NCBI RefSeq assembly: GCF_023101765.2
Contig: NC_064240.1
Span: forward strand, 558,001-622,000
Reading direction: 5' to 3'
DNA length: 64,000 nt
Source: Spodoptera frugiperda
Taxonomy: Eukaryota > Arthropoda > Insecta > Lepidoptera > Noctuidae
Shown: piece by piece, positions 11,501 through 23,007 of the stretch
How positions within the stretch are numbered: the stretch's first letter is position 1
How the letters are laid out: each line of letters starts with the position of its first letter
The notes under the pieces: generated by a model
The model's database searches: none
Seen by the model: the letters and a program-made list of their open reading frames with translations, nothing else
What the model was told of the DNA's origin: nothing
Made by a program: the position numbers and the translations under genes

Positions 11501-12955
11501 CAAGAGAAACTAAACTGACAAGCATTATCATGTTTCCAAAATATCAGTTACTAAAAACTTCAACAATAATTACGTCCAGCACATATAATAAGAATAGATG
11601 AACTACACACGTACCGCCATTTGTGCCATGAGCACTACTAGGAGTAAGATATTGAAGATGATCTGGCCACTGAATACCCCGCGGCAGACAGACTGAGTCA
11701 GCTGGGTACATCTGGAATCATCACTTCTTTATTTATTGGGTAAATTAGCTTCTACCCGTGGCTTCGTTCGCGTTCCCGTAGGATAAAAAATATCTATATC
11801 TATGTCTATGGGTTATTCCAGACTTCAATCTATCCCTGTGCCAATTATATATCATCCCAATCCTGTCAGCCGTTTTGACGTGATTAAATTACAAACATAC
11901 ACACAATCTCACAAACTTTCGAATTTATAATATTAGTAAGATAAGATTAATAATATCACACTAAAGAGACAGAATAACAATTACCTATACAATTTTATGA
12001 TAAAATCGGAGATGCTACAGAAATGGTCAGATGCCATCCCATTAAAAAGTTTACCTTAACGTATCCGCATGAAGCTTTATCCCAACTATAAACCCAGCCT
12101 CATACTGTTCTTCCTTCTCTGTCTGACTGAGATCACTCCTCTCGAAGATATCATTGAGGCTGACGAAGTAACTCTGGAGATTTTTGTACTGGTAACTGAG
12201 GCAGGTGGTCAGGGAGATGACCAGCATGTAGACTGCGTAGATCCTGGTTAGGAAGATCCACCAGATTATGAAGCAGATGGCTCTGACTACGTTGGCCATG
12301 TCAGAGTCATCCTCGACACTCGGGTACGCAGTTACTATAGTCGTAAACGTTTTACCTACAAGAATATATCAATAGGTTTTAATTATGCGAAAATAATTTA
12401 CTACTTTTATAAGATTGGTTACTATATCATTATATTTATTTCTTTAGAAAGTTTACCGCGTCGAAAGACCTCCCCGAAACCTTGAGCAGCGTACATGAGC
12501 ATCGACATCAGACAACTCAGCAACAGAGCAGATAGGTACATGAAGGTGCACGCTATCATCTGCTTCTCTACTTCAAGGTCGTTGTGCACCCTCTTCAGAC
12601 CTACGTTGAGGCTGTACATCACCAGCCGCACTCTCTCCTTGATGCTGGTCATCATCACCCGGAACATGAACAGCATCGGATGAGATATAGCGTAAATAAG
12701 TCGATTCGACTGCTGTTGCTCCGTCAACTGGTCGTCACTCTGCGTGAAATATGAACATAACTCAAAAATGATCAGCAAAAATATCAAGGTGTTATTAAAC
12801 ATAGAGAACTTGTCGTAGAATTTGACGAATCTTTTGGATAACTTGAGGTCTTCTATCCAAAAGTTTGGTAGGCCAAAGATGTACACGATGAAGTTGATCT
12901 TATAAAAGAAGTTTGTGGTTTTACTGTGAGTGTACGAGGTCGTGGTGGTCTCCAT
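8565..12955 (-). CDS. Odorant receptor OR-B (7 exons, 404 aa)
   Basis: Insect odorant receptor (7tm_6), expected to pair with Orco. Coding exons in transcript order: 12955-12457, 12355-12055, 11711-11615, 11305-11198, 11123-11016, 8777-8718 and 8606-8565. Lengths are 499/301/97/108/108/60/42, closing in frame. It starts METTTTSYTHSKTTNFFYK, then IFGLPNFWIEDL, matching OR-A in layout. Other family marks are YQYKNLQSYFVSLNDIF (exon 2), FYMWNAGDVTVE (exon 4), SVRIRKLVV (exon 5) and the terminal IVKSSYSVFSVLF. Intron 5 is enlarged to about 2.2 kb by a Helitron and other repeats. All splice signals are intact, so this looks functional. OR-C starts about 3.6 kb away on the other strand. Confidence 0.9.
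8917..9010. repeat. Dispersed repeat fragment
   Basis: The stretch ccactgctgaccaaagtctg ... ggagaaggtttgagcattta ... gggttggcgatttcaaac is a recognisable lepidopteran interspersed repeat. It is preceded by an (ATC)n-like stretch at about 8883-8912 and lies in OR-B intron 5. Confidence 0.5.
9416..10550 (+). mobile_element. Non-autonomous Helitron (possibly nested) in OR-B intron 5
   Basis: Starts TCTACACTAATATTATAAAG and ends gcgggcaaaagCTAG followed by T. Just inside the end is a short hairpin (cgcg gacgaagt cgcg). A TC start and a CTRR end with subterminal hairpin are the diagnostic features of Helitrons. There is no transposase frame. A second start-like block (aatattataaatgcgaaagt) near 10075 suggests one element nested in, or fused to, another. 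A tandem repeat lies at 10220-10421. Confidence 0.65.
10220..10421 (+). repeat. Three-copy tandem repeat, about 69 bp unit
   Basis: Units begin at about 10220, 10285 and 10354. Each has aggggagagtgggtaaaaat, gatgaatggtcatatggaaa and ccatttttaaagctgtaaca. The first unit is a few bases shorter. The array is internal to the Helitron. Confidence 0.8.
11746..11943 (-). mobile_element. Short non-autonomous Helitron, minus strand, in OR-B intron 2
   Basis: On the minus strand it begins TCTTACTAATATTATAAATT and ends with gaagccacgggtagaagcta. These are close relatives of the ends of the 9416-10550 element. About 200 bp long, with no coding capacity. Confidence 0.6.
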
Positions 12956-13561
12956 CTTTCTAGCAATATCTACAGACTAACTAGTAAATTCTCAGATCAA
13001 ATAGTCAATTACTTAATTTCAATAATTAGGGCAATTTCGTAACGAGTACCAATCACAGCGAAACCCTTTCTCAGAGGGTTGTCGCAAATCGCTTTAGTAT
13101 ATTTTCGTTAATATCAAACGTATTGTATGTACTCCTACGTAAACTGTTGTAAGCTATGATAGTTAATAAAAAAGTATTGAATTAAACAACTAACTATTTT
13201 GACTTAGAAAAAAGAATAACAACTTATCATGACGACTTACCTCTTTTGGAAAAACATACGTAGATTTAAGAACTTGAATAAAATATCGTTACGTTTCCTA
13301 TTATCTAAGTACATTACAAAGTACCTAAATACAAGTACCAACCCTATAGAAATAATTACAACTAGACCGGTAACTGGTAGATTTTCTTAAAATTAAGCCG
13401 TTATTAGTGAAAGCTGCGTAATAGAGCAATTTCCATCCATTTCATACAGACTAGTGATATTAAGTTGTTATCTATAAAATTTACTACGAAATACAGTTAG
13501 CTACACTACTATGAATAGAAATCTCGTAATTTTGTTAGTTTACAAACAATGCAATGTCACG

Positions 13562-13840
13562 CTTTTTATCCCCGAAGGGTTAGGCAAAGGTGCACATTAT
13601 GGCACGTAATGCCACTCTACAACGTACACACACTTTTCACCATGTGTGTTATAAGTCCCATGTAATAGGGGGTGGCCTATTGCCATAAACTGTGCACAAT
13701 TCCAAACTCCGTGCTACTACTGAGAAATTTTCGAAAATCTGACAATACCCCAGTAATACTTTGTCCGACCCGGGAATCGAACCCGAAACCCTTGTCCGGC
13801 AGTCGCACTTATGACCACTCGATCAACGAGGCAGTCACTA
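13562..13840 (-). mobile_element. tRNA-derived SINE
   Basis: On the minus strand the head reads cctcgttgatcgagtggtca (A box) followed by gggttcgattcccgggtcgg (B box ggttcgattcc). The body then runs through agtattactggggtattgtc towards 13562. Clear tRNA-like start and typical SINE length. Confidence 0.75.
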
Positions 13841-14390
13841 AATCGATTACAATTTTTTTAGGTCCAGCTTAGCAACTCAACAGTTGGCATGAGCCTGTAT
13901 TACAACCATTCGACCAATAACAATAGGTTTAACTGGCAAAGAAAATGAACTCCAAATTTCGGTCCCCTCTACCGGGTAGGTAGAGTCATCAAACAAAGTA
14001 TCAGTAATAATTTTATTTATATTTTAGTAAATGTCTGATCCTAATAACTTTGTATCAATTAGCAGTATAAAAAATCACATTTATTTTAGTATTTGTTATG
14101 ATAACCAAGTCAGTTGGCTTTGAATTTGACTTCAGTGCTGTCAATCTGTTGTGTTTTTCGTCAAAATGACAGATATTATTCGCTTTGTTCTTTTGCATTG
14201 TGAGTGTTGTTTTTCTAAGTCTTCAATGGATTCTGATTCTTCACTACTACTACCTACTATGGCTAACACATAAGAGGCGATGGTTCCTATACGATTGAAT
14301 TATGCAGAAATACTGCCAGCAGCCTACTGGAAGGTTTCCCGCTCCCTTCAGTCAACTGCAGTTTATTGCAGTAGAAAAACATATTTTGTA

Positions 14391-14805
14391 TATACAATGT
14401 GATAGGCGTGGGACTTCTAACCCGTTAAGGCTGAGTACTACATCTAATTTTATCGACAAAAAAAATATTATGGGGTTTGAACCCCTAATTGAAAATATAG
14501 GAAAATAGTGATTTTTTTGGTAAGAATAATTCACAAATTATTTTTTTTCTCACCAAAACATTATCAAACATATGAAAAAAGTAATGAATTAGTTAGCCAA
14601 GATTATTAGCTACCGTTTGTCGTCTTTTTTTTGTTTCTACGACGCATACAACCTTTGATATCAAAAAAAGTAAAAAAAATATTAAAATGGCCATAATTTT
14701 TAGGGGAGGGGATTCGACCCCTTCGACCCAGGACTTTTGTCGTTAAAATTAGATGTAGTATTCAGCCTTAACGGGTTAGAAGTCTCGCCCCTATCACATT
14801 GTATA
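14391..14805. mobile_element. Foldback MITE with terminal inverted repeats of about 72 bp
   Basis: The left arm (14391-14463) starts tatacaatgtgatagg and contains cttctaacccgttaaggctg. The right arm (14734-14805) is its reverse complement with few mismatches. A weaker inverted match continues inward (ggggtttgaacccc on the left, ggggtcgaatcccc on the right). There is no open frame, so the element is non-autonomous. The flanks are TA-rich, so the target-site duplication is unclear. Confidence 0.75.
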
Positions 14806-15389
14806 ATATATTATATGAGAATAACACTGAAGGGAGGGCAGCTATAAAACAATATTGCTGCAACTGCATGGTGGGCCGTAGAACAGTAGATTGCTGTGCA
14901 CATATAATGACTATTATTTGGTTTTTGAGCTGGGCAAGGTACCAGGAAAATATTAATCCACCTGCCCATTTGCTAGACCATATTTTAATTACATTTGAAT
15001 CAGATTAATAAAGAATTTTAATAAAAAAATGTTTTATTTCATGCATAAACAGCTTCAATAAAATGTAAAAAAAAATCTAAATATAAATCTGGATACAAAA
15101 CTAAGTTTGTATCTTCATTCTTACTGATATGAACTATTAAATCAAACATATATTATTAGCTGAACTGCTTGTTCAAAAATAGCCAAAGTCCCATACAAAT
15201 TGGTCAATCTCCTTTTGGTTTTAACCACATAGTTCCCGATCTCGCGGAATCTCTTCAAAAATGAGATGTAGAAGATATTCCAGGGAACTCTTCAAAAATC
15301 AACATAATGAGCTCTGCGTTTGAATTTAATAGATGTATACTCACTTAGGGCATTGAAAAAATAGTTTAAAAACGGACTTAGACTAAAGA

Positions 15390-15835
15390 TTTTTGAAATA
15401 AAAACTATCCTATGTCCTTTCTAAGGTTCTAAACTATATCTGTACCAAATTTCAACCAAATCCGTCAAATAGTTGCGGAGATTAATGGTATAAGCATAGA
15501 ATAGTGTTCGACGTGATTCTTTAATTTGACATAACTTTTTTATTTATGAACCGATTGACATGAAACAAACACTAAATGTTAATTGAAGCCTACCACAATA
15601 TATTCGTGAAAACCGCATCCAATTCGGATCAGCCGTTTCTGAGATTAGCGCGCATAGACGCACAGACAAACAGACAAATAGACAAACAGACAAACAGACA
15701 AAAAAAAAGTTAATTACATTTTTGGGTTCGACATCGACATAACAATAAACCCTGCTATTTTTTTTAATTTTATTTTCAATGTACAGACAGCACTTTTCTA
15801 CGATTTTATTATATGTATAGATACGATACGTCTTC
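15390..15835 (+). mobile_element. 3' end of a non-LTR retrotransposon (RTE-like)
   Basis: Contains accaaatttcaaccaaatcc, tcagccgtttctgagattag, a (GACAAACA)n stretch and an A-run near 15700, then ttcgacatcgacataacaat. These blocks are typical of truncated RTE-type tails in moth genomes. The exact 5' limit is not clear. Confidence 0.5.
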
Positions 15836-16538
15836 ATACTCAAAGTCAAAATTACTTATTTCACTTCTATCATTTCTTATTTTTCTTAAATAAAATACAT
15901 CGTTTATAAGTTTTCCAGAAAAAGAAAACAAATATAATTAGGTACTTCAATAAAAAACAAACAGTTACTAATGTTGTACTACGTCACATAATTGGCGGCC
16001 TGGTGGCGATTCCCATGGACAATAGAATAATAAATAAACTTGTAAACATTAACTTAAATGTACTGCATTTATTTTAATAAGTAGTTCTAGACACAATTGT
16101 ACCGGGAAGTTATAAAGGCTCAATGAATACTATGTAAAACATGTTTCTTTTTTATTGCATTTATATAAATGTGATGAAATATTACACTACACATGTTATG
16201 ATCTACTTATAATTTCTAACAATAAAGTAATATGCCACTTAAGGTAATCTAAACTGTTAAATAAATGCTAATCAGTTAAACACATGATGAACATTTAGCA
16301 TCACATTGTCTATTTTATTTGGAGTCAAATGATTCCCATTCAAGAAATATTAACTTAAATACTTTGTGTATTAAAACTACACAGCAATAAATATTTAACA
16401 ATTATCGTGCAAACAGTCTTGCAAACATTTAATTAAGTAATCAATAATTCACAGTGCCTATAAAACAACGACTTTTCTTCCTTGCAAGTGAGTTTTCTTT
16501 GCTAGTAAGACATTGTTCACGCGCAAGAGAGTCCAACA

Positions 16539-19326
16539 ATGAATTTCTTCAAAAACCCCGAAATACCGATGGAGCTATACAAAGAGACAGACACAACGAG
16601 AATGATCGACAAGTACAACAAGTTCTGGTTTCTATGCTGCTGTCCAGACTTCTGGGTGAAGAAGGTTGATTACTCCGACTCTTTCACCAGGATCTACCGA
16701 CCTTCGATGCTGGTCAACCATCTAGTCATGTTGATATTCTGTTCGTCCTGCTTCCTCTCGCTGTGGACCCAGCATGACCTCACCCAGAGCCAGAACTCTG
16801 ACAGACTGGCATACGCAGCATCCACACCTGTCATCATCATATTGTACCATTTCGTAATTCTATATTACACAGAGGATGTTAAGCAAGTGCTCTACAAACT
16901 GGCTGTAGTTCTCAAAGTCGATCACAATGATAAGAAAGCCGAAGAGGATATGATAAAACAATCCAAGCTGCATAATGGTATATTTTTCTCGTCTTGTGTC
17001 TGCAATATGGTGTTCGTTGGACTGAATAACTTTTATAGAGCTGTTACCACAGGTAGAAAATATTTCATTCAAAATAAAATTGTTGAGAATAAGTTCTACC
17101 GCTGCTACGTGTTCGTAGCAAAACTGCTACATTTACGTAGCACTCGTAGTAGGATACTACGCTTGTGTAGCACAGATTATCCTGCTACGCTTTTCGTAGT
17201 AAAGAATTTTATTTACTACAAAAGGCGAACGGATACATTCGATATGGGAATATTACCTACTTTTTGTTATGTTGTATATTATGTTACTTTCTTGCGCAAT
17301 ATTCAAGTTTACTCAGATCGATTGGAAGACAATGAATTTTATCTTTCACACATTTACTACTCTTCCTTTTGTTTCTGTTTACCAGATGCAACATTCATAA
17401 CATGTATATCAGCGTGGCCGGACATAGAAGACCGGTCTACTCTGGCAGGTTTGACGAGGGTCGTGGTCTACTTCGTCTGGTTCTCCCACGTCGTCCGAAA
17501 TATGGGCGTGTTCCTCATCATACACACGGTACTGTTGCTGCTCAGCCAACAGTACAAGAACCTGCAAAGCTACTTCGAAGATCTAAACAAGATATTCCTT
17601 GAAAATGAACTGACTCAAGAGGAGCAGGAGTTGAAATTTGAAGTGAGATTTAAGAAGGGGATTGAGCAACATGCGCTTACATTGTGGTGAGAGGATTTTG
17701 TTATCATGCACCTTTTTTGAAATCAACTTCGTTATATCGTATTCGACACATTTTCTTTATACCATTTAAATATAACGATATATGTTCGCAGGTGTGTGGA
17801 TGAAACACAACGCATCTTTCAAATAACATTTAGTTCACATGTGCTGCTTTGGTGTGGCCTGCTCATCTCCATCCTTCCTGATGTGTTGGTGAGTTCAAGT
17901 AGTGGTGAACTGACCATTTGCGGTGCTCTAAGGCATGTAGGGCCCATCATCCATCGGTCTATTCCATAAAAAAGTTTCTTCGGTAATGTTTTTGGGCTTA
18001 GAATTGTTACCCTAGCCTTGGTACGAAAATTAATTCAGCATTGATTCAAAATATTTTGTTCATAACTGTACCTACATATGATCAAGGTCATCAAAGACAC
18101 TGATTAATGCCATACTTGAAACAAATAGCTTGATTGATTGATTGGCTGTGATTAAATACATAGTTGAAGACATTTGTCTGTTTGGTTATCCGATAGCACG
18201 GTAAAAGCAAAGAAGGGTTGGAATTTTAATATTTTATAATGTGTTTGATTGATTGAAAACTTCTTTATACCTCTGTTTCATGGCTTGGGTAGGAAGACTT
18301 GACGTTTAGCAGGCGGGAGAAGACATTGGATGATTTTCCCACCTCAAAAAAAGCTATTTAAAGCTAGTCAATTCAATTTCGGAAACCTGGTATATCTCGC
18401 TAGTAAGCAAAGTTCAAGTCATCAAAATTTCTTTATACATCTTGTTAGCTCACCCATCTGTTTGCGAATAAAGAAATTGAATTTGAATTCTATGAGTGCA
18501 CATTCTTTGTTAATCAATGAGTCTTTAGTTAAGAAAGCCGTTTAATTTAAACAATTTCCAGAACAACGACACGCACTCACTGACGATGCTGGTCTCGAAT
18601 GCGCCGAGGGTATGTGCCGCACTGGTGGGGCTGGGGTACTACATGTGGCCGGCAGGAGACATTACTGTCGAGGTGACACAATTTTACCAATACATTTTTA
18701 ACTGCATTAATCAGTAGGTAAACACCGTGCTAAAACTTGATATATTTTAAAACTGCCTATCTTTATGTATACAGTTTTTTACGAGATTACACTTTTTACG
18801 AGATTTTCTCAGAGTTTTCTCCTGTGTCGTGGGTGCATATACCTAGTCACCATTGATGACGAGTGCGCTGTTTTAATCATTTTACTTTAATTTTAAAAGG
18901 GACCCTGCGTAATTACATTAGTTTTTATTTCAGGCGTCAAACGTACCGCATGCTATGTACGGGTCTGGCTGGCAGTGCTGCCACGACAGGTCCCCTCGAA
19001 TCAGGAAACTGGTCGTCTTAGCCATGATGCAAGCACAGGTTACAACACTTTTAATTGTTTATCGATACAAAATTACCATTTTTGTTATTGATTTATTTAA
19101 TAGTGGATCGTAATACCTTTGGTTTCTCATTTCAGCGGTCAATAGAACTAAAGGCTTTTGGACATTTTACATTTTCGTATGAAACCTACGTAGCGGTGAG
19201 TATCCTACAGATCTAATGTATTACTGTAGGTATTATTTTTTTACTCCACTGTAACTTGATTAACTTTGTAATTTTCTGTTTCAGATTGTCAAGATGTCCT
19301 ATTCCCTCTTTTCTGTGTTGTACTGA
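16539..19326 (+). CDS. Odorant receptor OR-C (7 exons, 409 aa)
   Basis: Insect odorant receptor (7tm_6). Coding exons: 16539-17052, 17386-17686, 17792-17888, 18562-18672, 18934-19038, 19136-19195 and 19285-19326 (514/301/97/111/105/60/42). It starts MNFFKNPEIPMELYKETDTT and has an extended, more polar N-terminus than the other three. Family marks are SAWPDIEDRSTLAG and QQYKNLQSYFEDLNKIF (exon 2), YYMWPAGDITVE (exon 4), SPRIRKLVV (exon 5) and the terminal IVKMSYSLFSVLY. Intron 1 (333 bp) is a multiple of three and stop-free, so an unspliced 383-aa frame runs from 16539 to 17690. The spliced form is favoured because OR-A, OR-B and OR-D have the same junction. Intron 5 uses a GTTACA donor, a weak but valid GT site. 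Confidence 0.9.
17101..17202. repeat. GCTACG/CGTAGC hairpin cluster in OR-C intron 1
   Basis: Successive short inverted repeats: tgctacg-tgtt-cgtagca (17103-17120) and tgctac-atttac-gtagca (17125-17142), then further ctacg/cgtag pairs to about 17202. A related block lies in OR-D intron 3 (21029-21080). Confidence 0.6.
18285..18350 (-). repeat. Inverted copy of the dispersed repeat seen at 8275
   Basis: The reverse complement reads ggtgggaaaatcatccaatg then tcttctcccgcctgctaaac, the same module as at about 8281-8340. It lies in OR-C intron 3. Confidence 0.5.
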
Positions 19327-19767
19327 CTTTTCAACTGAGTTGTATCGTTGTCTTAAACGGCACTTACCATAATAATATCTTTTTGCGCACCTAACTGCAC
19401 GTTTTTGTTTTTTAATAAAATCTGGCACTGTTCAAAGGTGTTTTAATTCAATTTTGGACATTTTCAGATCACACTTTATATAAATGCAAGTTTTCTAACC
19501 AAATATTACTTAACTTCATTAGAAGCCTGACTCTCTTTGTTTACCAAATTAATAGCCGCCGCTGTAATGTCTATGCCGTAATTTGTAGTTATTATACCAT
19601 TTCAACCCTTTGATGTTTGTTTTAAAAGGAACAAATGAAACCACTACTGCTAGCATTAGATGCTTCGTGCAAAGCTGACTTGGTAGACCATTTGGTTAAA
19701 TACATTCTACAACAGAAAAGAAAAAATTGATTTTTTAATATTAAGTCTAACCAAAATTCTCTATAAA
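19327..19767. other. OR-C / OR-D spacer with OR-C poly(A) signal
   Basis: Only 441 bp separate the OR-C stop from the OR-D start. AATAAA at 19414-19419 (ttttttaataaaatctgg) is a good OR-C poly(A) signal. The remaining 350 bp or so should contain the OR-D promoter. Nothing else is seen. Confidence 0.5.
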
Positions 19768-22066
19768 ATGTGTAATCAAATAAAAATGTACAAACCGAAT
19801 GAAATGACAAAGTTATTAGGCAAACTAAATATAATCTGTTTCATATTCGGTCTGAGGAACATCTGGGTAGAAGACGTGAAGTTAGCAAATAGATTCATCA
19901 GCACCCGCGCATGTAACAGACTCTTGCTCTTCGCAGAGATTTTCTACATCATTTTTGCCTCAACGATCTTAGGATCACTGTTTACTCAGAAGAATTTGTC
20001 TGAGAAGCAGAAACTGGATCAGATGATGTTTAGTATTACTCTGCCCGGGAATATAATGTTCCACTACATCCTGCTGTACCGCAGACATGAGGTCAGGAAC
20101 CTGCTGTACCATCTAACAGTGGTGCTGAAGGAACACTACAACGATGCTGACTTAGAACGGGAGATGATTAAGAAGATTAAGGTGTTTTCTATTAGTCTCT
20201 GCGGCCTCGTGGGGACGGTGGTGGTGTCTTATGGTTTGAGTGCATTTTACCGATTGGTTACTGCAGGTATTTATTAGAGAGTGGTTTACACTCTCTAATA
20301 AAAATAAAGTAAATGACAACAATGTTTCTTGCTTTTGCAAAATCACACTGTCATGCTATATTTAAAAGCTGTTTTTGAATAAAATAGATTGGAAAATGTA
20401 ATTTTGTAAACAATAAATCTTAACATCACAGGTCAAATTACTTAGCACTCCTTTTCCAGGTGAAACTTTTGTAACAATCACATCAGCGTGGCCAGATATC
20501 CATGACAGGTCCACTGCAGCCGGTCTAGTCAGGGTTTTCGTCTACTTCTGGTGGTACCCCTTCGCAGCACGTATCATGGTGACCTTCTTAATCCTAGTCA
20601 CCATGCTGGTGTCCATATGCTATCAGTTTAAGAACCTGCAGAGCTACTTCTATAGCCTCGATGCAATATTCTCTGATCGTACACTGAGCCAAGAACAGAA
20701 GGAGAAGAAATACGAAGATGTATTTAAACTTGGGATAAAGATGCACTCGCTTACATTGTGGTAAGTAGACGACATGATTGTTATTGCATATTTATGTATG
20801 TATTGTTTTAATTAAAAAAATATTGTTTCCCAGGTGCAAGAATCAGCACCAACACGTCAGTAAGGAGTTGTTTGCCACTGAAATACTATTATTCTTCGGA
20901 ATGTTGCTATCCCAGCTTACTGCCTTGCTGGTCGGTATTGTACCTATATTATTTTTTGTTACACATACATATTTTGTGCTTACACCATAAAAGCTTAGTA
21001 TAGCATTACTTAGTAGTTAGATTTGAGTTGCTACGGGGTAGCAGACAGTGGGCTACGTCGTAGCAGAGCTACGCCACTACGAGCCAATAGTCACTCAATT
21101 TTTATCACTATGTACATAGGTCGTAACTGTTGTGTGAAATATTAATATTTCATTAATTCCCGACCAGGCTGACGATCGGAATATGACGCAGTTGTGCACG
21201 ATGTTCATTACGTCGGTGACGACATGTCTCGCTTTGGGATTCTTCATGTGGAATGGAGGCGACATTACATTGGAGGTGCCTACTTAAGTTGAATTAGGAC
21301 TTAACACTTTCTAACGATAATATTTTATTAATTATCAGATATGTTACAAAACATAATCATTTTACATTTTGCATTAATATACGCTATTGATAAATAGAAT
21401 AATATAAATAGAATAATTGAAGCCTCGAATACAACGCAGGAAGTTCTTAGCTAAAGAGATTCCATTTACAGGCTTCTAAGCTATCGGAGGCGATGTACTG
21501 TTCGGGCTGGCAGAACTGTTACGGACAATCATCTGTTCGCATCAGAAAGCTAGTGGTCAACGCATTGAGGCAGGCTCAGGTACTTTTAGATCCTTCGAAG
21601 CTTATTTATCAGTCTACAGTCTTTATGGAACTTAAACTGCTTGAACAAAGAGTAGAAATGATCAGTCCAATGGATAGTTTTTGATCTGAGACATAGTAAA
21701 CGATCAAATTCTGCTTACCATCAGTTACTTTCTTACTTGCTGAAAATGGAATTGAAAAGACATATTATTACCGTATTTCTTTATGAGTACCGTACCTTAA
21801 TAGAATTTGTAAGTCAGTACCTGTATATTCTGCCTTTTTTCAGAATCCAGTGGTTTATAAGACATTGGGGATTGTAGAATTCTCCTACGAGTCGTACGTC
21901 AGGGTAAGTTGTTATCGTTAGATAAGTAAATAAAAAACTACGAACAATTTTTTTTTTATTAAAATATTTTTATTTACAAATCTGTATTTGTTTGTTTTTA
22001 ATCTATATTTTCATTATGTTTCAGCTTGTTAAGATGCCATATTCTGCAGTGTCGGTGTTTTATTGA
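19768..22066 (+). CDS. Odorant receptor OR-D (7 exons, 404 aa)
   Basis: Insect odorant receptor (7tm_6). Coding exons: 19768-20266, 20460-20760, 20834-20930, 21168-21275, 21472-21579, 21844-21903 and 22025-22066 (499/301/97/108/108/60/42, identical lengths to OR-B). The start at 19768 (MCNQIKMYKPNEMTK) could instead be the second ATG at 19786. Marks: IFGLRNIWVEDVKL, TSAWPDIHDRSTAAG, YQFKNLQSYFYSLDAIF, FFMWNGGDITLE, SVRIRKLVVNA and the terminal LVKMPYSAVSVFY. The exon 3 donor is GTCGGT, a poor match. It is kept because it preserves the 97-bp length and frame seen in all three siblings. A poly(A) signal lies at 22125-22130. The ligand is unknown. Confidence 0.9.
21029..21080. repeat. GCTACG hairpin repeat in OR-D intron 3
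   Basis: tgctac-ggg-gtagca at 21029-21043 and gctacg-t-cgtagc at about 21052-21064, with further ctacg/tacga words after. Same vocabulary as the OR-C intron 1 cluster. Confidence 0.55.
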
Positions 22067-22124
22067 AACTTTACACTATTATATTCCGAGTGGCGGGACA
22101 CAAATACAAAAATTAATTATTTTT

Positions 22125-22130
22125 AATAAA
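22125..22130 (+). terminator. Candidate OR-D poly(A) signal
   Basis: AATAAA 59 bp after the OR-D stop codon, within ttttaataaagctgc. Confidence 0.45.
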
Positions 22131-23007
22131 GCTGCATGTAACATCACAATTTTGTTCAATAAATTATTGCACTACTATTTTTTTTTACTTTTCACTCCTC
22201 TTCGAGCGCAGTTGAGGATCTCTTAGGTGTAATGATGGGCGAATTTTCGAATAATCTAAATACTCAAAATGGATTAGGTACACGGTGAGTAAATACTGGG
22301 AAATCCAAAAACTGATAACACTTAATACTTATACATTTTGAGTAAAATTATCCGAAAAATCGATCATCTATTACATGGGTACTACATTGATTTTATAAAA
22401 GACCTTTGCCTCTGCCATTCCCTCTAGGAATTAAAAAGGTGTGGTGTTATGTTCAAATCTATCTATTTTTAACAATTTTACAATAAATTAGCTTAAAATT
22501 TTAATTAAGCTTTTTTTTAAATTAGTACCTACAAGACAAGACGGATTAAAAACAGGAAAAATATTGCTGAATGGTTATGATTACCTGCAATTTTTAAACA
22601 TCAATGTCATTGTCATTGTCTTGAATGTCTTGTCAATGTCAAATCAAACAACAGAAAAAAAAGTAACAGGGTGTCTGAAGTAATGGATTTAATTTAATGA
22701 AATTATTATTTATTAGTCTTTATTATATTCAAAAGCGTGATTTTGTGATACTTAGCGTAATAATACGTGTGATGAAAACATCTTCGAATCTCCAACAACA
22801 ATTTGAGGTTATATTATTGTTTTAAACAAAACCGGAGGACGCACTGATAATTTTCTTATAAGTTCTGCAATAAAAAAATATCTCAGACGTGTAGTATTAA
22901 GCAAAATTATAAAAGAACAAGTGTAACTTTCATGTAGATAAATTAAATAAGCAATTAAACTGAGCCATCAAGTGTTGTGAAGAGCTGTGTTTTTATATAG
23001 AATAATA
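22131..23007. other. Spacer between OR-D and the ZAD zinc-finger gene
   Basis: About 0.9 kb, AT-rich. It should contain the zinc-finger promoter and 5' UTR. A short cluster of tgtcattgtc/tcttgtcaatgtc words lies near 22600-22645. No gene is seen. Confidence 0.45.

Larger units (their letters stand above)
12956..16538. promoter_or_regulatory. Divergent intergenic region between OR-B and OR-C
   Basis: About 3.6 kb separates the two divergent OR start codons and must carry both promoters. A SINE (13562-13840), a foldback MITE (14391-14805) and a non-LTR tail (about 15390-15835) fill much of it. No coding exon is seen. The proximal 700 bp before OR-C is AT-rich with no repeat that I recognise. 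Confidence 0.5.

Noticed and set aside
16539..17690. OR-C as a single-exon 383-aa gene start
   Set aside because: The middle 111 residues have no receptor similarity, and the segment is bounded by GT..AG exactly where the three paralogues have intron 1. It is treated as an in-frame intron.
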